From the NCBI GenBank assembly GCA_965151315.1, contig CBCTZG010000125.1:1-5104 (forward strand): DNA of 5,104 nt, written 5' to 3'. A program made the translations under genes and the position numbers. Within the stretch, counting starts at the first letter, position 1. Every line of letters begins with the position of its first letter. Of this stretch, positions 1 to 5,104 are shown one piece after another. The notes below the pieces were generated by a model that did no database searches, was not told the origin of the DNA, and saw only the letters and a list, made by a program, of their open reading frames with translations. This DNA comes from Avimonoglobus sp965151315 (GTDB lineage: Bacteria; Bacillota; Clostridia; UBA1381).

Positions 1-20
1 TAGGGCTATGCCCGAAAATG

Positions 21-50
21 AAATACCCCCCGTTATACGGGGGGATATTT
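21..50 (-). terminator. Rho-independent terminator of the dehydrogenase/CMD-cupin operon
   Basis: An 8-bp GC-rich stem (CCCCCCGT paired with ACGGGGGG, 3-base loop, positions 26-44) is extended by a 5-bp A/T stem (21-25 with 46-50) past a single bulged A at 45. Read on the minus strand, the hairpin is followed by TATTTCATTTTC, a T-rich though interrupted tail. It lies 30 bases past the stop codon of the CMD-cupin gene, where a terminator is expected. Confidence 0.85.
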
Positions 51-80
51 ATTATTCAAAATCCTTCTACGCTGCGCCGT

Positions 81-1190
81 TTATTCCAAGCTGACATACG
101 CCGCCGGATCCACAGGCTCCAGCCATTCATTGGCTGTTTTCTCTCCCGGAACCTCTACGGACAAATGGGAAAACCAACTGTCCTTCGCGGCGCCGTGCCA
201 ATGCTTAACTCCTGCGGGAATGACCACCACGTCCCCGGGCCGCAGCCGCCGGGGGGCTTTTCCCCATTCCTGATACCAGCCGTTCCCATCCGTGCAAAGC
301 AAGATCTGCCCGCCGCCTGCGGCGGCCTTATGGATATGCCAATGGTTGCGGCATCCCGGCTCAAAGGTTACGTTGGCAATTGCCACACCCTCCGCGGTGA
401 GCCGGTTCAAATAGCTTTGCCCGTCAAAATACCGGGCGAAAGCTTCGTTTGGTTCTCCCGTATGAAACAATGATTCTTTTGGGTCTATCCCGCTTCCTTC
501 CTGCATTTGTTTGTTTGCCTGATTGATACAGGCAATGGCGTTTAGGCTGCGCGGATATCCGATGTAGGGCAGGCATTGGGATACTACACGCACCAAAAAC
601 GCCTGATCATTTCCCATATTCATATTTCCCTTCGCGTGGGCGGTAAGCTGCGGTTCGCAGCCGCCCTGAGCCATCAAAAAGCAAAAGGTGATCATTTCCC
701 GCTGGTCTAGGGTAAGCCCAGTTCTGGTGTAATAATCCCCAAAGCAGTTGGCTGCCAGCCACCGGTTGATATGACCGGCTTTCCAAGCCTCTTTCATCTG
801 CTTTCCAAACATTTCCGCCTGCGCCCGCGCCCCTTTTTCCAGCCTGGTTTCCAGGGTTGTGGTTGCCTGGCCGGCCAAGGGAAGCGGTACGCCGCTGTCC
901 GCCAAAACCGCGTTTGTAATCCGCAAAAACGGCAGCATTCTCCCATAGCCCACATAATCCGTCGCCTGATAAACAATTTCTTTTGCCATCACCGGTGTCA
1001 CACCGTTCTTGAACGCCTGGGGCAAGATCTCCTGAAAGGCCTCCGCCGCCTGGCTTCCAATCAGCGCTGCCAAAATAGCCATATACCGCGTTACAGGCTC
1101 CAGCTGCTGCCCGGGCTCATTTACCACCTCATCCTGCGAAAAATAATCAAACCGTTCTATAAATTCCGGATCCGTTTCATACAAATTCAT
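81..1190 (-). CDS. Carboxymuconolactone decarboxylase-like protein with two CMD repeats and a C-terminal cupin domain
   Basis: The 369-residue protein has three parts. The first is a CMD/AhpD-like repeat at about residues 32-100. The second is another CMD repeat at about 145-225, with E165, C178 and H185 in the pattern REM..GGCEPQLTAH; this Glu/Cys/His set is the usual CMD or AhpD-like reactive site. The third is a cupin at about 268-350, with motif 1 around G279-H285-x-H287 and motif 2 GDVVVIPAGVKH (G319 to H330). H285, H287 and H330 are likely metal ligands; a Gln (Q295) follows GGG where many cupins carry the motif-1 Glu. The first CMD repeat lacks the Cys, Glu and His at matching positions and is probably structural. 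The start is supported by GGGAGG at 1198-1203, seven bases before the ATG. No signal peptide is seen, so it is likely cytoplasmic. It lies 37 bases downstream of the alcohol dehydrogenase gene, in one operon. The substrate is unknown; a redox, peroxidase-like or ring-lactone role is inference. Confidence 0.9.
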   Translation of the reverse strand: MNLYETDPEFIERFDYFSQDEVVNEPGQQLEPVTRYMAILAALIGSQAAEAFQEILPQAFKNGVTPVMAKEIVYQATDYVGYGRMLPFLRITNAVLADSGVPLPLAGQATTTLETRLEKGARAQAEMFGKQMKEAWKAGHINRWLAANCFGDYYTRTGLTLDQREMITFCFLMAQGGCEPQLTAHAKGNMNMGNDQAFLVRVVSQCLPYIGYPRSLNAIACINQANKQMQEGSGIDPKESLFHTGEPNEAFARYFDGQSYLNRLTAEGVAIANVTFEPGCRNHWHIHKAAAGGGQILLCTDGNGWYQEWGKAPRRLRPGDVVVIPAGVKHWHGAAKDSWFSHLSVEVPGEKTANEWLEPVDPAAYVSLE

Positions 1191-1227
1191 ACAAACACCT
1201 CCCTGCTGTTCAGATGCTGCCTTTCTG

Positions 1228-2391
1228 TCAATAACAGTTCCGCAGCACCTGCAAAATATCGTCGGCGGCCATCTGCTTATATCCGCCGCCCTGCACGGTG
1301 GAATCGGCGATCAGCGGCAGCATTTCCTCTGTAGCGCCCAGCTCCCGCAGCGTCTGCGGCAGGCCCAGCTCCCGGATAAACGCGCCAAGCGTTTCGATCC
1401 CCGCGTTGGCCGCCGCGTCCTTTGTCATGCCTTCCACCGGGATATCCCATACATTCTTGGCAAAGCGGACGAATTTGTCGATGCCGTATTTGTAAATATA
1501 CTGATAATAGGGCACAGAAATCACCGCAAGCCCCGCGCCGTGGGCGCAGTCGGTATAGGCGCCCAACTGGTGCTCGATCATATGCACCTCCCAGTCCTGC
1601 GCCTTGGAAAGGCCGGTGACTGTATTCAGCCCGATGGTTGCACACCACATAATGTTGCTCCGGGCCTCATAATCCATCGGATTCTCCAGCGCCGCCCTGG
1701 CGCTGCGGATCAGGGATTTCAATACGCCCTCAATGATATAATCCGTGGTATTATCGTCTTCGCCTGAAAAATACTGCTCCATCAGATGGGACATCGTATC
1801 AAATATGCCGCTTACCATCTGGTATTTGGGGACTGTATAGGTATATTCCGGATTTAGGATCGAAAACTTGGGATAAACCTCCGCCGGATATACCCTGCCG
1901 TTTTTGATCATCTTTTCTTCGTTGGTAATTACGGAGCCGCCGTTCATTTCCGAGCCGGTCCCCGCCATAGTCAAAATCGCGCCCACCGGTACGATTTCGT
2001 TGTCCACCGTCTCAAAGTTAATCCAGTACCGCTCCCACGGGTCGCCCTTACAGTATGCTGAAAGCGATATCCCTTTCGCACAGTCGATCACCGATCCGCC
2101 GCCTACGGCCAAAATCAAATCTACGCGGTGTTCCCGAACCAGCCGCGCCCCCTCCATCATTTGGACGTAGGTAGGATTGGATTTGATCCCCGAAAGCTCT
2201 ACAACGGTTTTTCCAGCGTCCTTTAAAACCGCCGTCACCTTGTCGTAAAGCCCGCTTTTTTTAACAGACCCCTTGCCGTAGACCAGCAGTACAGTCTTGC
2301 CGTAATTGGCAAGCTCACCGGCCAGGTTCTCCGGGGCCGTTTTCCCAAAATAAATTTTGGTGGGATTGTAATACACAAAATCAAATTTCAT
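1228..2391 (-). CDS. Iron-containing (YqhD/butanol dehydrogenase-like) alcohol dehydrogenase
   Basis: This is a full-length 387-residue group III alcohol dehydrogenase, the usual size for the family. The N-terminal Rossmann-like part carries YGKGSVKKSG (38-47), matching the YqhD YGGGSVKK loop, and the nucleotide-binding AVGGGSVID at 95-103. The loop has no Asp in the position typical of NAD-specific members, so NADP(H) use is likely (inference). The C-terminal helical part supplies the divalent-metal site: D198 and H202 (FDTMSH), H270 (EVHMIEH) and H284 (DCAHGAG). The 14-residue spacing of the two last histidines matches YqhD. Family members interconvert aldehydes and alcohols and often reduce reactive short-chain aldehydes; the substrate here is not readable. 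The start is fixed by AGGAGG at 2401-2406, nine bases upstream of the ATG. It is first in a two-gene operon with the CMD-cupin gene and has its own promoter at 2451-2479. Confidence 0.95.
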   Translation of the reverse strand: MKFDFVYYNPTKIYFGKTAPENLAGELANYGKTVLLVYGKGSVKKSGLYDKVTAVLKDAGKTVVELSGIKSNPTYVQMMEGARLVREHRVDLILAVGGGSVIDCAKGISLSAYCKGDPWERYWINFETVDNEIVPVGAILTMAGTGSEMNGGSVITNEEKMIKNGRVYPAEVYPKFSILNPEYTYTVPKYQMVSGIFDTMSHLMEQYFSGEDDNTTDYIIEGVLKSLIRSARAALENPMDYEARSNIMWCATIGLNTVTGLSKAQDWEVHMIEHQLGAYTDCAHGAGLAVISVPYYQYIYKYGIDKFVRFAKNVWDIPVEGMTKDAAANAGIETLGAFIRELGLPQTLRELGATEEMLPLIADSTVQGGGYKQMAADDILQVLRNCY

Positions 2392-2416
2392 CGCTTGTTT
2401 CCTCCTTTTATTCGTT

Positions 2417-2434
2417 AACAGCAGTTTCGCTGTT
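2417..2434. repeat. Inverted repeat in the leader of the dehydrogenase operon
   Basis: A perfect 6-bp dyad (AACAGC, six-base spacer, GCTGTT) lies in the predicted 5' untranslated leader, about +11 to +28 from the expected start of transcription and 11 bases before the AGGAGG box. It could be a small RNA hairpin or a protein-binding site. Six-bp arms can also arise by chance, so no role is claimed. Confidence 0.4.
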
Positions 2435-2450
2435 TGTTTTCAATACCCAT

Positions 2451-2479
2451 ATTATACCAAATGAATTCGGATATGTAAA
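2451..2479 (-). promoter_or_regulatory. Near-consensus sigma-A promoter with extended -10 for the dehydrogenase operon
   Basis: On the minus strand, TTTACA (2474-2479, five of six matches to TTGACA) is separated by exactly 17 bases from a perfect TATAAT (2451-2456). TGG directly before it forms an extended -10 (TGnTATAAT). The expected start of transcription is near 2444, giving a leader of about 52 bases. The -35 box begins five bases past the stop codon of the LysR pseudogene. Confidence 0.85.
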
Positions 2480-2495
2480 ATGCTTATATCGAATT
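2464..2495. promoter_or_regulatory. Candidate LysR-type operator (T-N11-A dyad) over the -35 box
   Basis: The minus strand reads AATTCGATAT, an 11-base spacer, then ATATCCGAATT. The core GATAT-N11-ATATC is a perfect dyad, and the outer AATTC arms also pair once one extra base is allowed in the right arm. This fits the T-N11-A interrupted dyad to which LysR-family proteins bind. The site covers the -35 box of the dehydrogenase promoter and the last codons of the LysR pseudogene. Binding is inferred from pattern and position only. Confidence 0.55.
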
Positions 2496-3128
2496 TGAAG
2501 AAATGCCTTTAAGGCTTTTCTCCGCAAACGCGATAAACGCACCGACCGCTGGAGAGCGAAACGCCCAGTAAATCTTTTGGCGATATACTTTCCAGTTCAG
2601 CCAGCGGCGAATCCTTTCTGACCAGCAAGCACCATTTCTCGGCTCTTGGCAGCCGCACATAGTGGTACCTGCTGATTTCCACCGGTTCAATCAGCAGCCC
2701 GACATCAATCAGGCCATTATCAAGCCGATCCTTAATGTCATCCGCGATACCAGTATAAAAATCAAAGGTAGTGTCCGGAAATTGTTTTCGAAACACGCCG
2801 ATCACCTGCGTCAGTTCGATCATGCTTTTGGTTTCGCCGCAGCCAATGACGATCTCACCGGAAACAAATCATTCTCCCGGGACAGCTCCCTTCTGGTTTT
2901 GTCCGACAGCTCAAGGATCTCCTGGGCCCCGCGTTTTAGAAGCATCCCGTCTTCCGTCAGGACGATTTTGCGGCTTCCCCGGGAAAACAGCTTTATCCCC
3001 AGATCCGACTCCAGCTGGGCCATCTGCCGGGACGGCACGGGCTATGTCACATGCAGTACTGGGGCCGCCTTTGTAATGTTTTCCTCCCGGGCAGCCGCCA
3101 GAAAATAATTTAAGACACGCAGTTCCAT
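2484..3128 (-). pseudogene. Broken LysR-family transcriptional regulator
   Basis: The remnant starts MELRVLNYFLAAAREENITKAA, a typical LysR winged helix-turn-helix N-terminus, with AGGAGG at 3135-3140 six bases upstream. Codon 29 is TAG (3042-3044), where relatives have the Gln of HVTQPTLSRQ; the following residues also deviate (PVPSRQ). The same frame continues through the linker helix (LESDLGIKLFSRGSRKIVLTEDG) to about 2860. There a one-base loss moves the effector-binding domain (EIVIGCGETKSMIELTQ and on) into another frame, open to about 2560. At LLGV near 2553-2568 the domain jumps back to the first frame with SPAVGAFIAFAEKSLKG, which resembles the normal LysR C-terminus, and ends at 2484. 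The remnant spans about 215 codons against about 300 for the family, so roughly 85 are missing. Three separate lesions make a functional protein very unlikely. Position suggests it once regulated the dehydrogenase operon downstream (inference). Confidence 0.9.
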
Positions 3129-3188
3129 TTTACACCTCCTGTTGCTTCTCATCTCTTCCTGGTCCGGGTTCCCGCCAATCCTGGTTCT

Positions 3189-3217
3189 ATTTTATGGTGA
3201 AAATCGGCAAAAGTCAA
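3189..3217 (-). promoter_or_regulatory. Sigma-A promoter of the LysR pseudogene
   Basis: On the minus strand, TTGACT (3212-3217) and TAAAAT (3189-3194) are spaced by exactly 17 bases; each box differs from consensus at one position. The expected start of transcription is near 3182, about 53 bases before the LysR ATG. The promoter looks intact although the gene it drives is broken. Confidence 0.75.
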
Positions 3218-3298
3218 TATCTAAATTTCTAATGTGCCCCGCAAGCCCATCCGGGCCGTGAACCGCTCCCACAGAGCGCTATGATAATCTTCTGCGTA

Positions 3299-3335
3299 AA
3301 CAGGCCGGCGTCTGAGAATCAGACGCCGGCCTGTT
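3299..3335 (-). terminator. Perfect 17-bp hairpin ending the dapF-dapL operon
   Basis: AACAGGCCGGCGTCTGA (3299-3315) and its exact reverse complement (3319-3335) flank a three-base loop. The hairpin begins 39 bases past the dapL stop codon. The tail on the minus strand is only a short T run (TTTACG), so it is a weak match to a classic intrinsic terminator, but the very stable stem and its position support termination or 3'-end protection. It could act in either direction. Confidence 0.7.
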
Positions 3336-3374
3336 CATTTCGTATGCAGTTCGAAGGTGTACCCCCGCAAGACC

Positions 3375-4559
3375 CTATCCCAGAAGATTGACCAGCCTTT
3401 CCGCCGCCGCAGCCGTGTCCGCCGGGCTGCCAAAGGCGGAAAAACGGAAATATCCCTCGCCGCAGCCTCCGAAGCCTGCCCCCGGGGTTCCCACAACCTG
3501 GATTTTTTGCAGCAGATAATCAAAAAATTCCCAGCTGCCTACGCCGTCTGGACATTTCATCCAGATATACGGCGCGTTTTTCCCGCCGCAGTACCAAATA
3601 CCGAGCTGATCCAGCGCCCGCATAAGCACCTTGGCGTTTTGCTGATAAACCTGAATATTTTCACGAATCTGCCGTTGGCCCTCCGGCGTAAATACAGCCG
3701 CCCCGCCCCGCTGGATAATATAGGATACGCCGTTTGTCTTGGTCGTCCTGTTGCGCACCCACATATCATGCAGGTTCATACCGCCCCGCGCCAGCTCCTT
3801 GGGAATCACCGTATACCCCAGCCGTGTACCGGTAAAGCCAGCCATTTTGGAAAAGGAGCAAATCTCAATGGCGCAGGTCTTTGCGCCGTCGATTTCAAAA
3901 ATGCTGTGGGGCAGGGTTTCGTCCGCGATAAAAGCCTCGTACGCGGCGTCAAACAAAATCACCGCGCCGGTCTGATTGGCAAAATCCACCCACGCCTGCA
4001 GCTGGCCCCGGCTAAATACTGCGCCGGTAGGATTGTTGGGCGAGCAGATGTAGAGGATATCCGCGCCGCCGTCCTGGGGCGGCGCTGGTAAAAAACCATT
4101 GTCTCTGTCTGCCGCGAGATGTACAATCTGCCTGCCCGCCATCACATTGGCGTCTACATAGGCCGGATAGGCGGGCTCGATGACCAGCGCCGTGCTGTGC
4201 CGGTCAAACAGATCTAAAATATCACCCAACTCATCGCTGGCCCCGCTGGATACAAATACCGCGTCGGCGGCTATGTCAATCCCACGCTGGGCATAGTGCG
4301 CCGCAATTGCTTCCCGTAGAAACGGCGCGCCGCACTCCGGCATATATCCGTGAAAGCGATCCTTTGCACCCTGGTCGTTTACCGCCTCGTGCAGCGCGTG
4401 GATCACGGCCGGACACAGCGGAAGCGACACATCACCGATGCCCATCCGGTAAAGCTGTTGATCCGGGTTTCCCGTCAAATAGGCCTGTATTTTCTGTCCG
4501 ATATGATAAAACAGGTATGAGTCCTTTAAATTTGCATAATTCGTATTGGGGATGATCAT
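3375..4559 (-). CDS. dapL: LL-diaminopimelate aminotransferase
   Basis: This 394-residue fold-type I PLP aminotransferase converts L-tetrahydrodipicolinate to LL-2,6-diaminopimelate in one step using glutamate, replacing the succinylase or acetylase branch of lysine and peptidoglycan synthesis. DapL hallmarks are clear: the N-terminal NYANLKDSYLF (7-17), MGIGDVSLPL (39-48), GYMPECGAPFLREAI (71-85), YICSPNNPTG (170-179), FDAAYEAF (203-210), and CSFSKMAGFTGTRLGYT (234-250). K238 is the Schiff-base lysine, and N176, D204, Y207 and R246 are likely PLP contacts. R372 (GYFRFSAFG) is the likely substrate-carboxylate arginine. Length is normal and no lesion is seen. The ATG overlaps the dapF stop (ATGA), and AAGGAG at 4570-4575, ten bases upstream, supports it. 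It probably relies on translational coupling with dapF, and it ends with TAG before the hairpin at 3299-3335. Confidence 0.96.
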   Translation of the reverse strand: MIIPNTNYANLKDSYLFYHIGQKIQAYLTGNPDQQLYRMGIGDVSLPLCPAVIHALHEAVNDQGAKDRFHGYMPECGAPFLREAIAAHYAQRGIDIAADAVFVSSGASDELGDILDLFDRHSTALVIEPAYPAYVDANVMAGRQIVHLAADRDNGFLPAPPQDGGADILYICSPNNPTGAVFSRGQLQAWVDFANQTGAVILFDAAYEAFIADETLPHSIFEIDGAKTCAIEICSFSKMAGFTGTRLGYTVIPKELARGGMNLHDMWVRNRTTKTNGVSYIIQRGGAAVFTPEGQRQIRENIQVYQQNAKVLMRALDQLGIWYCGGKNAPYIWMKCPDGVGSWEFFDYLLQKIQVVGTPGAGFGGCGEGYFRFSAFGSPADTAAAAERLVNLLG

Positions 4560-5104
4560 TCTACTGTTTCTCCTTCATATATCATTTCCGCCGGCCCCGT
4601 CATGGTTACGGCATAATCCGGCGTTACACTGATCTTCAGGCTCCCGCCGTCCAGCGCTACGGATATTTCATCGTCCAGCGGGCAGACGCCCAGCTTTACC
4701 GCGGCGGCAGCGGCGGCGCAGGCTCCGGTTCCGCAGGCCATGGTCACGCCGCTGCCCCGCTCCCATACCCGCATACGCAGGGTATGCCGGTCAAGCGCCT
4801 GGACAAACTCCACGTTGACGCCGTCAGGGAAAGCGCTGTGCCGCTCCAGTTTTGGTCCTAAGCTGGTCAGCGGTACCCGCGCCGCGTCTGGGACGAATAT
4901 TACCAAATGCGGATTTCCTACGGAAACAGGTATGCCTGTAACTTCGCTGCCGTCCGCCTCCAGCGTTAAGGCTTCCGACACCTCCGCCCGGCCCATTCCC
5001 ACAGATACGGCTTTTACCTTTCCCCGGGACGCCTGCAGATCCAGCGTCCGAATACCAGACAGCGTTTCAATATTGAGATGCTTTTTATCCGTATAGCCCT
5101 TGTC
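4556..5104 (-). CDS. dapF: Diaminopimelate epimerase, C-terminal part (5' end outside the window)
   Basis: The 182 visible residues are the C-terminal two thirds of a protein usually about 275 residues long; the start and the first catalytic cysteine lie beyond the right edge. The reading frame enters the window open, with DKGYTDKKHLNIETLSGI. Family motifs seen are VGNPH (62-66 of the fragment), the DGVNVEF loop (94-100), and WERGSGVTMACGTGACA (114-130), whose C124 (codon 4733-4735) is the second catalytic cysteine of the two-base racemase mechanism. The enzyme turns LL-DAP, the product of DapL, into meso-DAP for peptidoglycan cross-linking and lysine. It acts in the cytoplasm without a cofactor. 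Its TGA overlaps the dapL ATG, so the two genes form a translationally coupled operon. Confidence 0.96.
   Translation of the reverse strand, partial: DKGYTDKKHLNIETLSGIRTLDLQASRGKVKAVSVGMGRAEVSEALTLEADGSEVTGIPVSVGNPHLVIFVPDAARVPLTSLGPKLERHSAFPDGVNVEFVQALDRHTLRMRVWERGSGVTMACGTGACAAAAAAVKLGVCPLDDEISVALDGGSLKISVTPDYAVTMTGPAEMIYEGETVE

Noticed and set aside
3..13. Small hairpin GGGC-TAT-GCCC at the left edge
   Set aside because: It has only a 4-bp stem, and the flanking sequence is cut off by the window edge, so no role can be supported.
771..1334. Plus-strand open frame of 187 codons
   Set aside because: It lies antisense to the CMD-cupin gene and runs across the intergenic gap into the dehydrogenase gene. 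Its product is Arg/Pro/Cys-rich with no recognisable domain, as expected for a shadow frame.
2433..2446. Catabolite-repression (cre)-like sequence TGAAAACAAACA in the dehydrogenase leader
   Set aside because: It lacks the central CG of the cre consensus and the expected symmetry.
2509..2823. Stand-alone small gene encoding 104 residues (MIELTQ...)
   Set aside because: It is the frame-shifted middle of the LysR effector domain. The frame is open and homologous upstream of the ATG, and no ribosome-binding site is needed to explain it.
3042..3044. In-frame TAG read as pyrrolysine or suppressed stop
   Set aside because: The gene also has a frameshift and an internal deletion further on, so read-through would not rescue the protein. 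The aligned residue in relatives is Gln, one base change from TAG.
2662..3108. Plus-strand open frame of 148 codons over the LysR remnant
   Set aside because: The opposite strand has clear LysR homology in pieces, while this frame shows no family motif or convincing start signal.
3357..4091. Plus-strand open frame of 244 codons
   Set aside because: It is entirely antisense to dapL apart from a few bases, has no recognisable domain, and is a shadow of a well-conserved gene.

Overview
The window reads as chromosome of a Bacillota/Clostridia-type bacterium. I infer this from the strong AGGAGG ribosome-binding sites, the near-consensus sigma-A promoters, the mid-50s GC impression, and the use of the LL-diaminopimelate aminotransferase route to diaminopimelate. 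The exact genus cannot be read from the sequence. All recognisable genes lie on the minus strand, so transcription runs from the right end to the left. I found no RNA gene, CRISPR array, insertion sequence or phage gene.

Right part (about 5104 to 3299): the 3' two thirds of dapF (diaminopimelate epimerase) overlaps the start of dapL (LL-diaminopimelate aminotransferase) by four bases (ATGA). Together they encode the consecutive steps that make LL-DAP from tetrahydrodipicolinate and convert it to meso-DAP for lysine and peptidoglycan. This operon ends at a perfect 17-bp hairpin at 3299-3335.

Middle part (3217 to 2484): a LysR-type regulator gene with an intact sigma-A promoter and ribosome-binding site is broken. 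It has an in-frame TAG at codon 29 inside the helix-turn-helix, a one-base frameshift near 2860, and an internal loss of roughly 85 codons from the effector-binding domain. It is a pseudogene.

Left part (2479 to 21): a near-consensus promoter with an extended -10 drives a YqhD-like iron-type alcohol dehydrogenase gene. This is followed 37 bases later by a gene for a three-domain protein with two carboxymuconolactone-decarboxylase-like (CMD) repeats and a C-terminal cupin. A rho-independent terminator closes the unit at 21-50. The pair looks like a small redox or reactive-carbonyl operon once controlled by the adjacent LysR protein. A dyad of the LysR type (GATAT-N11-ATATC) still overlaps the -35 box of the dehydrogenase promoter.

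The most notable point is this decayed regulator beside an apparently intact promoter, operator-like dyad and operon. I see no clear sign of a wholly new system.
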